Shown: piece by piece, positions 17,064-27,539 of the stretch
How the letters are laid out: every line of letters begins with the position of its first letter
How positions within the stretch are numbered: the first letter of the stretch is position 1
Source of the DNA: Klebsiella electrica
GTDB lineage: Bacteria > Pseudomonadota > Gammaproteobacteria > Enterobacterales > Enterobacteriaceae
Reading direction: 5' to 3'
Assembly (NCBI RefSeq): GCF_006711645.1
Contig: NZ_CP041247.1
Location: 868,001-932,000, forward strand
DNA length: 64,000 bases
Program-made: the position numbers and the translations under genes
The notes under the pieces: model-generated
What the model saw: the letters and a program-made list of their open reading frames with translations, nothing else
Told to the model about the DNA's origin: nothing
Databases searched by the model: none

Positions 17064-17150
17064 CCCAGAGGTATTGATAGGTGAGTTTTTAAGTACGCAT
17101 TTCGTACTGATTATCTTGCACCGGCCTGCGCAGATGCGCAGGTTTTTTTT
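17064..17150 (+). ncRNA. omrA: OmrA small RNA
   Basis: The second Omr copy begins with the same CCCAGAGGTATTGATAGGTG seed, has a middle stem AAGTACGCATTTCGTACT resembling that of E. coli OmrA, then CTTGCACC and the terminator CCTGCGCAGATGCGCAGG with eight T. It lies 188 bp after OmrB, in the same direction, just ahead of aas, as in E. coli. A GACAAT -10-like box is 7 bases upstream. Confidence 0.93.
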
Positions 17151-17234
17151 CTGCCAGACATTTCTTCCGCACTGCTTTCAAACGCCTTCTCGTGTAACCT
17201 GCAATGACTTAATCACCGGTCAAATGGAGTTGTT

Positions 17235-19394
17235 ATGCTGTTGGCATTTTTCAGGCTGTTGTTCAAAGGGTTGTATCGGGTCAGATTGACCGGTGACACG
17301 CAGCCCTTGCAACAACAAAAGGTGTTGATCACCCCGAATCACGTCTCGTTCCTCGATGGGATCCTGCTCGCCTTATTCCTGCCCGTCCGACCGGTCTTTG
17401 CGGTGTACAGTTCTATCAGCCAGCGCTGGTTTATGCGCGTGCTGACGCCGCTTATCGACTTTGTCCCGCTCGACCCGACGAAACCGATGTCGATAAAACA
17501 CCTGGTGCGGCTGATTGAGCAGGGGCGTCCGGTGGTTATCTTCCCGGAAGGGCGTATCTCGGTTAGCGGTTCGCTGATGAAAATCTATGACGGGGCGGCG
17601 TTCGTGGCCGCAAAGTCGCAGGCCACCATTATCCCACTGCGTATCGAAGGCGCGGAGTTGACTCCGTTCAGCCGCCTCAAAGGGCTGGTCAAACGCCGTC
17701 TGTTCCCACGGATCCGGCTGCATTTGCTGCCGCCAACCCGCATTGAAATGCCTCAGGCGCCTCGCGCCCGCGATCGCCGCAAAATTGCCGGAGAGATGCT
17801 GCACCAGATCATGATGGAAGCGCGCATGGCGGTGCGCCCGCGAGAAACGCTGTATCAATCGCTGCTGGCGGCGCAGGATCGCTTCGGGGCGCGCAAACAT
17901 TGCGTGGAAGATATTAATTTCCAGCCAGATACCTACCGCAAGCTGCTGACTAAAACCCTCTTCGTGGCGCGCATCCTCGAAAAATACAGCACGCAGGGCG
18001 AGAAAATCGGCCTGATGTTGCCCAACGCCGGAATCAGCGCGGCGGTGATTTTTGGCGCCATTGCCCGCGGGCGGATTCCAGCGATGATGAACTACACCGC
18101 CGGGGTAAAAGGGCTGAGCAGTGCGATAACCGCCGCTGAAATTAAAACCGTATTTACCTCCCGCACTTTCCTTGATAAAGGCAAACTCTGGCACCTGCCG
18201 GAGCAGCTCACGCAGGTGCGTTGGGTCTTCCTTGAAGACCTGAAGGGCGACATCACGACCGGCGATAAGCTGTGGATCTTCGGCCACCTGCTGGCGCCGA
18301 AGCTGGCGCAGGTCAAACAGCAGCCGGAAGATGCGGCGATGATCCTGTTTACCTCCGGTTCGGAAGGCAACCCGAAAGGCGTGGTGCACAGCCACAAAAG
18401 CCTGCTGGCTAACGTCGAACAGATTAAAACGATTGCTGACTTTACCGCCAACGATCGCTTTATGTCGGCGTTGCCGCTGTTCCACTCTTTTGGCCTGACG
18501 GTGGGGCTGCTGACGCCGCTGTTTACCGGTGCAGAAGTGTTTCTCTATCCCAGCCCGCTGCACTACCGCGTGGTGCCGGAGCTGGTCTACGATCGTAACT
18601 GTACGGTGCTGTTCGGGACCTCGACCTTTCTCGCGAACTACGCGCGCTTTGCCAACCCGTATGATTTCTACCGTTTGCGCTACGTGGTGGCCGGGGCGGA
18701 AAAGCTTCAGGAGAGCACGAAGCAACTGTGGCAGGACAAATTTGGCCTGCGCATTCTCGAAGGCTATGGCGTCACCGAATGTGCGCCGGTGGTATCGATT
18801 AACGTCCCGATGGCGGCGAAGGTGGGCACCGTCGGGCGTATTCTGCCGGGGATGGATGCGCGCCTGCTGGCGATGCCGGGTATTGCAGAGGGCGGTCGCC
18901 TGCAGTTAAAAGGGCCGAACATCATGAATGGCTATCTGCGGGTGGAGAATCCGGGCGTGCTGGAAGCGCCGGCGGCGGAAAATCAGCATGGCGAAGTGGA
19001 AAGCGGCTGGTATGACACCGGGGATATCGTCACCTTTGACGAGCAGGGCTACGTGCGCATTCAGGGACGCGCTAAGCGCTTCGCGAAAATCGCCGGCGAA
19101 ATGGTGTCGCTGGAAATGGTCGAACAGGTGGCGTTGGCCGTCTCACCTGACAAGATGCATGCCACGGCGATTAAACAAGATGCCGCTAAAGGCGAGGCGC
19201 TGGTGCTTTTTACCACCGATAATGAACTGAACCGTGAAAAACTGCTGCGTTACGCCCGTGAGCATGGCGTGCCGGAGCTGGCGGTACCGCGCGACATTCG
19301 CTGGCTGAAGCAGTTGCCGGTTCTCGGCAGCGGCAAGCCGGACTTTGTCACCCTTAAAGGTATGGTTGAGCAGACGGAAGATTCTGATGAGTGA
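17235..19394 (+). CDS. aas: Lysophospholipid acyltransferase / acyl-ACP synthetase (bifunctional)
   Basis: A 719-residue inner-membrane enzyme that re-acylates lyso-phosphatidylethanolamine and ligates fatty acids to ACP. The N-terminal PlsC-like domain has the NHVSFLDG catalytic motif (about residues 36-43) and FPEGRIS. The C-terminal AMP-binding synthetase domain has [29 protein letters not shown] and YDTGDIV. Length equals E. coli Aas. The gene overlaps lplT by 8 bases, so import of lysophospholipid and its re-acylation are produced together. Confidence 0.97.
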   Translation: MLLAFFRLLFKGLYRVRLTGDTQPLQQQKVLITPNHVSFLDGILLALFLPVRPVFAVYSSISQRWFMRVLTPLIDFVPLDPTKPMSIKHLVRLIEQGRPVVIFPEGRISVSGSLMKIYDGAAFVAAKSQATIIPLRIEGAELTPFSRLKGLVKRRLFPRIRLHLLPPTRIEMPQAPRARDRRKIAGEMLHQIMMEARMAVRPRETLYQSLLAAQDRFGARKHCVEDINFQPDTYRKLLTKTLFVARILEKYSTQGEKIGLMLPNAGISAAVIFGAIARGRIPAMMNYTAGVKGLSSAITAAEIKTVFTSRTFLDKGKLWHLPEQLTQVRWVFLEDLKGDITTGDKLWIFGHLLAPKLAQVKQQPEDAAMILFTSGSEGNPKGVVHSHKSLLANVEQIKTIADFTANDRFMSALPLFHSFGLTVGLLTPLFTGAEVFLYPSPLHYRVVPELVYDRNCTVLFGTSTFLANYARFANPYDFYRLRYVVAGAEKLQESTKQLWQDKFGLRILEGYGVTECAPVVSINVPMAAKVGTVGRILPGMDARLLAMPGIAEGGRLQLKGPNIMNGYLRVENPGVLEAPAAENQHGEVESGWYDTGDIVTFDEQGYVRIQGRAKRFAKIAGEMVSLEMVEQVALAVSPDKMHATAIKQDAAKGEALVLFTTDNELNREKLLRYAREHGVPELAVPRDIRWLKQLPVLGSGKPDFVTLKGMVEQTEDSDE

Positions 19395-20580
19395 GTCAGT
19401 ACACACTAACACTTCGCTGTACTCAAAAGGGATGATGGCGGTCATCTGCGCCCAGTTCCTCTCGGCATTTGGCGATAACGCGCTGCTGTTTGCCACGCTG
19501 GCGCTGATGAAACAGCAGTTCTACCCGGACTGGAGCCAGCCGGTGATGCAGATGCTGTTTGTAGGCGCTTACATACTGTTTGCGCCGTTTGTCGGCCAGT
19601 TTGCCGACAGCTTTGCCAAAGGGCGAGTGATGATGGTCGCCAACGGCATGAAGCTGGTTGGCGCAGGCTGCATCTGTTTTGGTCTGAACCCGTTTATCGG
19701 CTATACCCTGGTGGGGATCGGCGCGGCGGCCTATTCACCGGCCAAATACGGCATCCTTGGCGAGCTGACCACCGGAGATAAGTTAGTGAAAGCTAACGGC
19801 TTGATGGAGTCGTCGACCATTGCGGCGATTTTGCTGGGATCGATGGCCGGCGGTATTCTGGCCGACTGGCACGTGCTGGCCGCGCTGGCCATCTGCGCGC
19901 TGGTGTACGGTGGGGCGGTGATCGCCAACCTGTGGATCCCCAAGCTGCCGGCGGCGCGTCCCGGCCAGTCATGGCGGTTTACGCCGATGACCTACAGTTT
20001 CTTTAGCGCCTGTAAGACGCTGTGGCGTAACGGGGAAACGCGCTTTTCACTGACCGGAACCAGTCTGTTCTGGGGCGCTGGCGTGACGCTGCGTTTCCTG
20101 CTGGTGCTGTGGGTACCGGCGGCGCTTGGCATCACCAGCAACGCCATGCCGACCTATCTTAACGCGATGGTGGCGGTGGGGATTGTGCTGGGGGCTGGGG
20201 CTGCCGCGAAGCTGGTGACGTTGCAAACCGTGTCCCGCTGCATGCCTGCCGGGATTTTAATCGGCGTGGCGGTGATCTTCTTTGCCCTCCAGCAGTCGCT
20301 GCTGCCCGCATTTGCTCTGCTGTTGCTGCTCGGTATTTTTGGCGGCTTCTTTATTGTGCCGCTTAATGCGCTGCTGCAGGAACGCGGTAAGCATACCGTA
20401 GGTGCAGGTAATGCCATTGCGGTACAGAATCTCGGTGAAAACGTGGCGATGCTGCTGATGCTGGGGCTCTATTCGCTGGCGGTGAGTATCGGTATTCCGG
20501 TGGTTGGCGTCGGGATTGGCTTTGGCGCGGTGTTTGCGCTGGCGATTGCCGCGCTGTGGATTTGGGGACGGCGCCAATAA
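19387..20580 (+). CDS. lplT: Lysophospholipid transporter LplT
   Basis: A 397-residue MFS protein with about 12 membrane segments that flips lysophospholipids across the inner membrane to Aas. It is the same length as E. coli LplT. The start was chosen at ATGAGTGAG, which overlaps the aas stop (ATGAGTGA); longer in-frame extensions lie inside aas. Characteristic segments include [19 protein letters not shown] and the polar DRG-like loop [12 protein letters not shown]. Confidence 0.95.
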   Translation: MSESVHTNTSLYSKGMMAVICAQFLSAFGDNALLFATLALMKQQFYPDWSQPVMQMLFVGAYILFAPFVGQFADSFAKGRVMMVANGMKLVGAGCICFGLNPFIGYTLVGIGAAAYSPAKYGILGELTTGDKLVKANGLMESSTIAAILLGSMAGGILADWHVLAALAICALVYGGAVIANLWIPKLPAARPGQSWRFTPMTYSFFSACKTLWRNGETRFSLTGTSLFWGAGVTLRFLLVLWVPAALGITSNAMPTYLNAMVAVGIVLGAGAAAKLVTLQTVSRCMPAGILIGVAVIFFALQQSLLPAFALLLLLGIFGGFFIVPLNALLQERGKHTVGAGNAIAVQNLGENVAMLLMLGLYSLAVSIGIPVVGVGIGFGAVFALAIAALWIWGRRQ

Positions 20581-20958
20581 TTTCCCGGAGGCGATGCTAC
20601 GCATCTGTCCGGGCTACAAGTTCGTGCGGTTTTGTCGCCCGGATAAGGCGTTTACGCCGCGACCCGGGAATCTCCCCCGGCTCGCGCTGCGCTTAGCCGG
20701 GCTACTATACCCTGCATAGGGCGATTTTGTCGCCCGGATAAGGCGTTAGCCGCAACCCGGGAATCTCCCCGGCTTGCGCTGCGCTTAGCCGGGCTACCGT
20801 ATCCTGCATGCGGCGATTTTGTAGCCCGGGTCAGGCGTTTACGCCGCGACCCGGGAATCTCCCCGGCTCGCGCTGCGCTTAGCCGGGCTACCGTATCCTG
20901 CATGCGGCGGTTTTGTAGCCCGGGTAAGGCGTTTACGCCGCGACCCGGGGTTACGGTC
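20581..20958. repeat. REP/BIME array with ~93-bp period
   Basis: This 378-bp gap between convergent lplT and tas is mostly a repeat array, with no gene recognised. The marker GCGNTTTTGT(A/C)GCCCGG recurs near 20627, 20721, 20813 and 20906, a period of 92-94 bp. Each unit holds the inverted pair GGCGTTTACGCCGCGACCCGGG and CGCTGCGCTTAGCCGGGCTAC. About 3.5 units are present, the last truncated at the tas 3' end. Confidence 0.85.
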
Positions 20959-21999
20959 TTACGGTGCCGGGTAGGTATAGACCTGGTGCACCGCTTCAAT
21001 TTCCGCTAACACCTCTTCACTCAGCTCAAGATGCAGGCTCTCAACGTTGGTTTTAAGCTGCTCCAGCGTGGTGGCGCCCAGCAGGGTGCTGGCGACAAAC
21101 GGCTGACGACGGACAAAGGCCAGCGCCATCTGCGCCGGGTCGAGGTTATGGCGTCTGGCGATATCGACATAGGCCGCCACCGCTTTCTGCGACTGTTCGC
21201 TGCTATAGCGCGTGAAGCGGCTGAAGAGCGTATTGCGCGCGCCGGCCGGTTTTGCGCCATGAAGATACTTGCCGGTCAGGGTGCCAAATGCCAGGCAGGA
21301 GTAGGCCAGCAGCTCAACGCCTTCATACTGGCTGACTTCCGCCAGACCCACTTCGTAGCTACGGTTCAGCAGGCTGTAGGGATTCTGGATGGTGACGATG
21401 CGCGGCAGGTCGTGTTTATCCGCCAGGTGCAGGTAGCGCATCACGCCAAAGGCCGTTTCGTTGGAGACACCGATATAGCGGATTTTACCGGCGCGCTGGA
21501 ATTCGGTGAGCGCTTCCAGGGTATCCAGCAGGGTGACGACCGGCGCGGAGTCGGTCCAGGTATAGCCCAGTTTGCCGAAGCAGTTGGTCGGGCGCTGCGG
21601 CCAGTGAACCTGGTAGAGGTCGAGATAATCGGTTTGCAGACGCTTGAGGCTGTCGTGCAGCGCGTCACGGATGTTTTTACGATCCAGCGCATGGTTGGGG
21701 CGAATGCTGCTGTCGTTGTTACGCGCGGGGCCGCTGACTTTAGAGGCGATAACCAGCTTTTCGCGATTGCCGCGTTTCGCCAGCCAGTTGCCGACGTACG
21801 TTTCCGTCAGCCCCTGGGTTTCCGGGCGCGGGGGGACAGGATACATCTCAGCGACATCAATCAGGTTAATGCCCTGGCTGACTGCGTAGTCGAGCTGTTG
21901 GTGCGCGTCGGCCTCGCTATTCTGCTCACCAAAAGTCATAGTGCCCAGCCCGAGCGTGCTGATTTCAAGAGAACTGTGTGGGATACGGTGATACTGCAT
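20959..21999 (-). CDS. tas: Aldo-keto reductase Tas
   Basis: A 346-residue NADP(H)-dependent aldo-keto reductase, the same length as E. coli Tas and nearly the same sequence. The AKR catalytic Asp and Tyr are in NLIDVAEMYPV, and the C-terminal cofactor region is VASTLLGATT. The natural substrate is unknown; E. coli tas was found by suppressing tyrosine auxotrophy under starvation. It is monocistronic, with REP repeats behind its 3' end. Confidence 0.95.
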   Translation of the reverse strand: MQYHRIPHSSLEISTLGLGTMTFGEQNSEADAHQQLDYAVSQGINLIDVAEMYPVPPRPETQGLTETYVGNWLAKRGNREKLVIASKVSGPARNNDSSIRPNHALDRKNIRDALHDSLKRLQTDYLDLYQVHWPQRPTNCFGKLGYTWTDSAPVVTLLDTLEALTEFQRAGKIRYIGVSNETAFGVMRYLHLADKHDLPRIVTIQNPYSLLNRSYEVGLAEVSQYEGVELLAYSCLAFGTLTGKYLHGAKPAGARNTLFSRFTRYSSEQSQKAVAAYVDIARRHNLDPAQMALAFVRRQPFVASTLLGATTLEQLKTNVESLHLELSEEVLAEIEAVHQVYTYPAP

Positions 22000-22234
22000 A
22001 GCCGGCTTCCTTTTTTATTAACAAGGTCAGGAGTTCCCCGACAAAGGAGTATCAAAATGGCAGAGGGGGAGAAAAAGAGGAAGTAAAAAAATCAAAAAAG
22101 CCGGGGTTTCAGAATCCGAAGACGCGATGCCGCGGAGGGTTCAGAGGATCCCGACTCTTTATTAAGAGGGTCCGCTGTCGGGGAAGGCGGCCTCACCAGG
22201 CAGGTGCTGGCAGGCGGCTGGCCGACGAAAAGTC

Positions 22235-22453
22235 TTAACGTTTAATAATCTGCGAAACATCGTCGCGGTTGATCTGCATTTTATTGCCCTGCTGATCTTC
22301 GTAACTGATGAGGCCGGTATCATCATCAACGGCTGGCTTACCATCGGTCAGGATCATGCGTCCGTCTTTTGTCGCCATCACGTAATCGCTGCTGCAACCG
22401 GAAACCGAGAACGTCAGTCCTACGGCTGAAATCAATACTGCCCATTTTTTCAT
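22235..22453 (-). CDS. ygdR: Small lipoprotein YgdR (YgdI/YgdR family)
   Basis: A 72-residue lipoprotein precursor. The signal [20 protein letters not shown] has lipobox SVSGC with Cys20, then a short beta-rich domain ([20 protein letters not shown]) typical of DUF903. The start was chosen at MKKWAV because it gives a lipoprotein signal and is preceded by GAGGTAATG. It lies between tas and ygdQ as in E. coli. The function is unknown. Confidence 0.93.
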   Translation of the reverse strand: MKKWAVLISAVGLTFSVSGCSSDYVMATKDGRMILTDGKPAVDDDTGLISYEDQQGNKMQINRDDVSQIIKR

Positions 22454-22535
22454 CGTCATTACCTCTTGAATGGTCGTACCCCGCACCAGTGTATTAATAG
22501 CCTGATTTGTGAGACATAAAAAGCAGGAAAGTCTT

Positions 22536-22566
22536 AAAAAATTTTGCAGCCCAGGGTTTGGGCTGC
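22536..22566 (-). terminator. Rho-independent terminator of ygdQ
   Basis: On the reverse strand, GCAGCCC-AAACCCT-GGGCTGC forms a 7-bp stem, followed by AAAATTTTTT. It lies 12 bp after the ygdQ stop codon. Confidence 0.8.
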
Positions 22567-22577
22567 ATTTCTGTGGG

Positions 22578-23291
22578 TTACAGAGGATTTTTTTTATTAC
22601 GCAGCAGGTTAAGGCTTTCGACGGCAATCGAAAAGAACATCGCGAAGTAGATGTAGCCTTTCGGAATATGTATTTCGAAGCTTTCCAGCATCAGGGTAAA
22701 GCCGACCAGAATCAGAAATGACAGGGCCAGCATTTTTACCGACGGATGACGGTCGACAAAGTCGCCAATCGGTCGGGCGGCGAACATCATTACGCCGACG
22801 GCAATGACCACCGCGGCCATCATGATGAACAGATGATCCGACAGCCCAACCGCGGTGATCACCGAGTCGAGGCTGAAAATGATATCCAGTACCATGATCT
22901 GCACGATGGCGCCCATAAATGAATGGACATTGGTTTTTAGCCCTTCCTCTTCGCCCTCGATCGACTCGTGGATCTCTTTACTCGCCTTCCAGATAAGGAA
23001 CAGACCGCCGAGCAGTAAGATCAAATCACGAAACGAGATCGCGTGGTCGAAAACGGTAAACAGCGGATGGGTGAGCTTAACGACCCAGGCGATAGAGGCC
23101 AGCAGCCCCAGACGCATCAGCATCGCGCCCATCAACCCGATACGTCTTGCGTGAGCACGCTGGGCGGTAGGCAGTTTGGCAACAACCAGAGAGAGAAAAA
23201 TAATATTATCGATCCCCAGCACTATCTCCAGCAGCGTCAGCGTACCGAGCGCCAGCCAGGCGTTGGGATCGGTTATCCATGCAAATAACAT
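22578..23291 (-). CDS. ygdQ: TerC-family integral membrane protein YgdQ
   Basis: A 237-residue membrane protein of the TerC family (about seven helices). Diagnostic acidic helices are [16 protein letters not shown] near residue 20 and [21 protein letters not shown] near residue 130; paired acidic residues in these helices are thought to bind metal. E. coli YgdQ has the same length. TerC proteins are linked to metal (manganese) homeostasis, but YgdQ itself has no firm role. It is followed by a strong terminator. Confidence 0.94.
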   Translation of the reverse strand: MLFAWITDPNAWLALGTLTLLEIVLGIDNIIFLSLVVAKLPTAQRAHARRIGLMGAMLMRLGLLASIAWVVKLTHPLFTVFDHAISFRDLILLLGGLFLIWKASKEIHESIEGEEEGLKTNVHSFMGAIVQIMVLDIIFSLDSVITAVGLSDHLFIMMAAVVIAVGVMMFAARPIGDFVDRHPSVKMLALSFLILVGFTLMLESFEIHIPKGYIYFAMFFSIAVESLNLLRNKKNPL

Positions 23292-23354
23292 TGTTCAAAG
23301 TCCTGCAAAAAAGAAAGTCGCAATTATATGCAAGCTGGCAGGCAGAACAAAAAA

Positions 23355-24050
23355 TTAATCGTGGTCGAGGAGAAAATGACGGGCCAGCAGGGCGGCGGTG
23401 AAATTCTTCTTCAGGTAGAAGCCGCGTGGCAGCGTGAGAATCGGCTCACCGCGGGCGCCAATCGCCTCGGTTAACGCTTTGCTGTTGGCGGCCTTCGGGC
23501 GCAGCTGCAGCACCTCGCCATGACGAGCGGTGATGCGTTCCACCTGACCGAGCACGATCAGATCCATCAGTTCCTCCCAGTCCATTCGCAGCTGGCGATC
23601 CTCTTCTTCATTGGGGCTCCACAGCAGCGGGGCGCCGACGCGGCGTTCCGCCAGCGGAATGGCGCGATCCCCTTCCACCGGTATCCACAGGACGCGTTTA
23701 AGCTTATGGCGCACGTGGCTGCTCTCCCAGGTCACGCCGCTGTTACCGGTAAGCGGGGCGACGCAAACAAAGGTGGTTTCCAGCGGACGACCCTGGCTAT
23801 CGACAGGTATGGTCTTCAGCTCGACGCCCAGCGCGGCGAAATCCTGCTCGGGTTTACTGCCGGCGCTGGCGCCCAGCCAGATCTCCAGCAGAATACCGAT
23901 CCATCCTTTATCGCGTTTTAAATCGCGTGGAATGGCAATCCCCGCCAGCGCCGCCAGTTCGCCCAGCGAGTAGCCCGCTAACCCCTGCGCCTGGGTCAGG
24001 AGCTGCTGCTGGGTGTGCGGTGGAGATGCTAGCGGCGCGATGGCGGGCAT
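23355..24050 (-). CDS. mutH: DNA mismatch-repair endonuclease MutH
   Basis: A 231-residue type-II-like endonuclease that nicks the unmethylated strand at hemimethylated GATC sites after activation by MutS/MutL. The catalytic triad D70-E77-K79 is intact in [12 protein letters not shown]. The rest aligns with E. coli MutH (for example [18 protein letters not shown] and [11 protein letters not shown]). The first ten residues differ from E. coli, so the exact start is slightly uncertain. It is divergent from rppH. Confidence 0.96.
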   Translation of the reverse strand: MPAIAPLASPPHTQQQLLTQAQGLAGYSLGELAALAGIAIPRDLKRDKGWIGILLEIWLGASAGSKPEQDFAALGVELKTIPVDSQGRPLETTFVCVAPLTGNSGVTWESSHVRHKLKRVLWIPVEGDRAIPLAERRVGAPLLWSPNEEEDRQLRMDWEELMDLIVLGQVERITARHGEVLQLRPKAANSKALTEAIGARGEPILTLPRGFYLKKNFTAALLARHFLLDHD

Positions 24051-24236
24051 ACGGTAAAACCTCTGGTTAAAAAGTGAACGCTAATTCAGCGCATTGTGGA
24101 TAGAGTTTACCTTTTTCTGGGTAACTATGACAATTTGATGATTCGTATGGATTTTTTTTCATTTTTTTGTCGTTGTGAAAACAGTGAAAGCGGGTTTTCC
24201 AGAACTGGTCACTGGCAATGAACAGGATCTTACACC

Positions 24237-24356
24237 ATGTTATCCACAGAAAAATGGGATAACTGGGGAAAAGTGGCACTACTGTTTCCATTTACAGCCT
24301 TGACGTGCGACGAAAATCGAATTTTTAGACAAAATGTGCCCAGTGGACTCGGATAA
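24237..24356 (+). CDS. ygdT: Conserved small protein YgdT (39 residues)
   Basis: A short reading frame in the 680-bp gap between mutH and rppH. It starts MLSTEKWDNWGKVALLFPFT and continues ALTCDENRIF before TAA, with AGGA 10 bases upstream of the ATG. It matches the start of E. coli YgdT as remembered (MLSTESWDNCEKPPLLFPFT, then ALTCDE), in the same place and direction; the C-terminal part differs and is shorter. Conservation of the protein pattern suggests a real gene, but no function is known and conserved regulatory DNA could give the same signal. Confidence 0.55.
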   Translation: MLSTEKWDNWGKVALLFPFTALTCDENRIFRQNVPSGLG

Positions 24357-24732
24357 TCTGTGGATAAAATCGTCATTGCTCGATCTTTCATCAGTTCCAG
24401 GATCACATGTGTGATGATCATCACGTTTAACTGTAATTATTGAAAGGTATATGTGCTAACATAATGAATGTAATGCCATTATTAAATGATATGATTCGTA
24501 GGCGATTCGGACTACTCCGGGTTTTCCCTGGGTAATTCCATACTTCTTCACAACTCTATCCACAGAAAAAGTGAATAAAATGGGGTCGCGATCGCTTTCG
24601 TTGTTTATAACTCTGCTGATTACTGTGAGTTATTCAAATGTTATTCGGCGGCACAGTGGCAACAGAGTGGTTTACCGTTCACAGCGAGTGTGAAACAATC
24701 GTTCACATTGAAGATTATTTTGAGGTAGTCCG
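24357..24732. promoter_or_regulatory. rppH upstream region (376 bp)
   Basis: AT-rich DNA with no recognised gene. It contains several copies of TTATCCACA-like words (CTGTGGATA at 24358, TATCCACAG at 24558), which resemble the DnaA-box core TTATCCACA. Promoters for rppH, and upstream for mutH, are expected here but no single promoter could be fixed. Confidence 0.4.
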
Positions 24733-25263
24733 GTGATTGATGACGATGGCTACCGCCCAAATGTCGGTATTGTAATCTGTAATCGCCAGGGCCAGGTGAT
24801 GTGGGCCAGGCGCTATGGTCAGCACTCGTGGCAGTTCCCGCAAGGGGGCATTAATCCAGGTGAATCAGCCGAGCAGGCCATGTATCGGGAATTGTTCGAA
24901 GAGGTGGGGTTAAGTCGTAAAGATGTGCGAATCCTGGCCTCAACCCGTAACTGGCTGCGTTACAAGTTGCCTAAACGTTTGGTGCGTTGGGACACAAAGC
25001 CGGTTTGTATCGGCCAGAAACAGAAGTGGTTTCTCCTGCAGTTGATCGGCAGCGATGCGGAAATCAATATGCAAACCAGTAGTACGCCTGAGTTTGATGG
25101 TTGGCGCTGGGTAAGTTACTGGTACCCGGTTCGTCAGGTGGTGTCGTTTAAGCGCGACGTGTACCGCCGGGTGATGAAAGAGTTTGCCAGCATGACCATG
25201 TCGCTGGCGGAAAGTGCACCTAAACCGCAAAGCGCGCCTGCTTATCGACGTAAAAGAGGTTAA
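24733..25263 (+). CDS. rppH: RNA pyrophosphohydrolase
   Basis: A 176-residue Nudix hydrolase that removes pyrophosphate from the 5' end of mRNAs, starting RNase E-dependent decay. The Nudix box [22 protein letters not shown] (residues 38-59) is complete. The start is a GTG giving [10 protein letters not shown] as in E. coli, behind GAGGTAGTCC. It is followed after 12 bp by ptsP, its usual operon partner. Confidence 0.97.
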   Translation: MIDDDGYRPNVGIVICNRQGQVMWARRYGQHSWQFPQGGINPGESAEQAMYRELFEEVGLSRKDVRILASTRNWLRYKLPKRLVRWDTKPVCIGQKQKWFLLQLIGSDAEINMQTSSTPEFDGWRWVSYWYPVRQVVSFKRDVYRRVMKEFASMTMSLAESAPKPQSAPAYRRKRG

Positions 25264-25275
25264 GCCACGCATATT

Positions 25276-27522
25276 ATGCTCACTCGGTTACGAGAAATCG
25301 TCGAGAAGGTCGCGAGTGCGCCGCGTTTAAACGAGGCGCTGGATATCCTGGTCACCGATATCTGCATTGCGATGGAAACGGAAGTTTGTTCGGTTTACCT
25401 GGCCGATCACGATCGACGATGTTATTACCTGATGGCCACTCGCGGGCTGAAAAAACCTCGCGGGCGTACCGTTGCGCTCGCGTTTGACGAAGGCCTCGTT
25501 GGCCTGGTCGGGCGCCTTGCCGAGCCTATCAACCTTGCCGATGCGCAAAAACACCCCAGCTTTAAATACATTCCGGCCGTTAAAGAGGATCGCTTCCGCG
25601 CGTTTCTTGGCGTGCCGATTATCCAGCGGCGTCAGCTGCTTGGGGTGCTGGTGGTGCAGCAGCGTGAGCTGCGTCAGTTTGACGAAAGCGAAGAGTCGTT
25701 TCTCGTCACCCTTGCGACGCAAATGGCCGCCATTCTTTCCCAGTCTCAGCTGACCGCGCTGTTTGGCCAGTATCGACAGACGCGTATTCGCGCGCTGCCC
25801 GCCTCCTCCGGGGTGGCGATTGCCGAAGGCTGGATGGACATCAGTCTGCCGCTCATGGAGCAGGTGTACGAAGCCTCGACGCTGGATACGGCTTCCGAAC
25901 GCGAACGCCTGACCGGCGCGCTGGAAGAAGCGGCGAGCGAGTTTCGTCGCTACAGCAAGCGCTATGCCGCCGGGGCGCAAAAAGAGACGTCGGCGATCTT
26001 CGATCTCTATTCGCACCTGCTTTCCGACGCGCGTCTGCGCCGCGAGCTCTTTGCGGAGGTCGACAAAGGCGCGGTGGCAGAATGGGCGGTGAAAAAGATC
26101 ATCGAGAAATTCGCCGAACAGTTTGCCGCCCTGAGCGACGGTTATCTGAAAGAGCGGGCTGGCGATCTACGTACTCTCGGCCAGCGCCTGCTTTTCCACC
26201 TCGACGATTCCATTCAGGGCCCCAATACCTGGCCGGCGCGTATTGTGCTGGTGGCGGACGAGCTGTCGGCCACGACGCTGGCGGAAGTTCCGCAGGACAG
26301 GCTGGCGGGCGTCGTCGTCCGCGATGGCGCCGCGAACTCCCACGCCGCCATCATGGTGCGGGCGCTGGGGATCCCGACGGTTATGGGGGCGGATATCCAG
26401 CCTTCGCTACTCCACGGCCACATGCTGGTGGTGGATGGCTACCGCGGCGAACTGCTGGTCGACCCGGAACCGGCGCTGCTGCAGGAATACCAGCGCCTGG
26501 TCAGCGAAGAGAATGAACTCAGCCGGCTGGCGGAAGACGATCTGGAACACACTTCCGAGCTGAAAAGCGGCGAGCGGGTGAAGGTCATGCTGAACGCTGG
26601 CCTGAGCCTGGAACATGAAGAAAAACTGGGCAATTTTATCGACGGCATCGGTCTGTACCGTACGGAAATTCCGTTTATGCTGCAAAGCGGTTTCCCGTCG
26701 GAAGAGGAGCAGGTCGCCCAGTATCAGGGCATGCTGCAGATGTTTAATGAAAAGCCCGTGACCCTGCGTACGCTGGATATCGGCGCCGATAAGCAGCTGC
26801 CGTACATGCCGATCAGCGAAGAGAACCCGTGCCTCGGCTGGCGCGGGATCCGTATTACCCTCGATCAGCCGGAAATTTTTCTCATCCAGGTACGCGCCAT
26901 GCTGCGTGCCAATGCGGCGACCGGCAATCTGAGTATTTTGCTGCCAATGGTGACCAGCCTTGACGAAGTGGATGAAGCGCGTCGCCTGATCGATCGCGCC
27001 AGCCGTGAAGTCGAAGAGATGATTGGCTACGCCATTCCTCGCCCGCGTCTTGGCGTGATGCTGGAAGTGCCTTCGATGGTCTTTATGCTGCCGAACCTCG
27101 CCAGCCGCGTGGACTTTATTTCGGTTGGGACCAATGACCTGACTCAGTATATCCTCGCCGTCGATCGTAACAACACCCGGGTTGCCAGCATGTATGACAG
27201 CCTGCATCCCGCGGTACTGCGGGCGCTGGCGATGATTGCGCATGACGCCGAACGCTTCGGCATCGACCTGCGGCTGTGCGGTGAAATGGCGGGCGATCCG
27301 ATGTGCGTGACTATCCTGATTGGCCTTGGCTATCGCCATTTGTCGATGAACGGTCGCTCGGTGGCAAGGGTTAAATACCTGCTGCGGCGTATCGATATTG
27401 CAGAAGCTCAGGAGCTGTCGCGCCGGAGCCTTGAGGCGCAGATGGCCACGGAAGTTCGTCATCAGGTGGCGGCTTTCATGGAGCGACGCGGCCTGGGCGG
27501 CTTGATCCGCGGCGGCCGGTAG
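25276..27522 (+). CDS. ptsP: Nitrogen-PTS enzyme I (EI-Ntr)
   Basis: A 748-residue protein, the same length as E. coli PtsP. An N-terminal GAF domain (about residues 1-160) precedes the enzyme I module: the phospho-accepting H356 in GAANSHAAIMV, and the PEP-binding TIM barrel with SVGTNDLTQYILAVDRN and the active Cys in LRLCGEMAGDP. It passes phosphate from PEP to NPr and EIIA-Ntr in the cytoplasm; the GAF domain senses glutamine and 2-oxoglutarate. It is co-transcribed with rppH. Confidence 0.97.
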   Translation: MLTRLREIVEKVASAPRLNEALDILVTDICIAMETEVCSVYLADHDRRCYYLMATRGLKKPRGRTVALAFDEGLVGLVGRLAEPINLADAQKHPSFKYIPAVKEDRFRAFLGVPIIQRRQLLGVLVVQQRELRQFDESEESFLVTLATQMAAILSQSQLTALFGQYRQTRIRALPASSGVAIAEGWMDISLPLMEQVYEASTLDTASERERLTGALEEAASEFRRYSKRYAAGAQKETSAIFDLYSHLLSDARLRRELFAEVDKGAVAEWAVKKIIEKFAEQFAALSDGYLKERAGDLRTLGQRLLFHLDDSIQGPNTWPARIVLVADELSATTLAEVPQDRLAGVVVRDGAANSHAAIMVRALGIPTVMGADIQPSLLHGHMLVVDGYRGELLVDPEPALLQEYQRLVSEENELSRLAEDDLEHTSELKSGERVKVMLNAGLSLEHEEKLGNFIDGIGLYRTEIPFMLQSGFPSEEEQVAQYQGMLQMFNEKPVTLRTLDIGADKQLPYMPISEENPCLGWRGIRITLDQPEIFLIQVRAMLRANAATGNLSILLPMVTSLDEVDEARRLIDRASREVEEMIGYAIPRPRLGVMLEVPSMVFMLPNLASRVDFISVGTNDLTQYILAVDRNNTRVASMYDSLHPAVLRALAMIAHDAERFGIDLRLCGEMAGDPMCVTILIGLGYRHLSMNGRSVARVKYLLRRIDIAEAQELSRRSLEAQMATEVRHQVAAFMERRGLGGLIRGGR

Positions 27523-27539
27523 CCGTCAGAGAGCGGTAG

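Noticed and set aside
17373..18725. 450-codon reverse frame inside aas
   Set aside because: Antisense to the fully conserved aas coding sequence, low-complexity His/Arg/Gln-rich translation.
20627..20950. Possible CRISPR array
   Set aside because: The units are about 93 bp, contiguous, internally palindromic and lack unique 30-40-bp spacers; no cas gene is nearby. They are REP/BIME elements.
24067..24291. 74-codon reverse frame upstream of mutH
   Set aside because: It lies in AT-rich promoter DNA, overlaps the better-supported forward ygdT frame, and shows no recognisable similarity.
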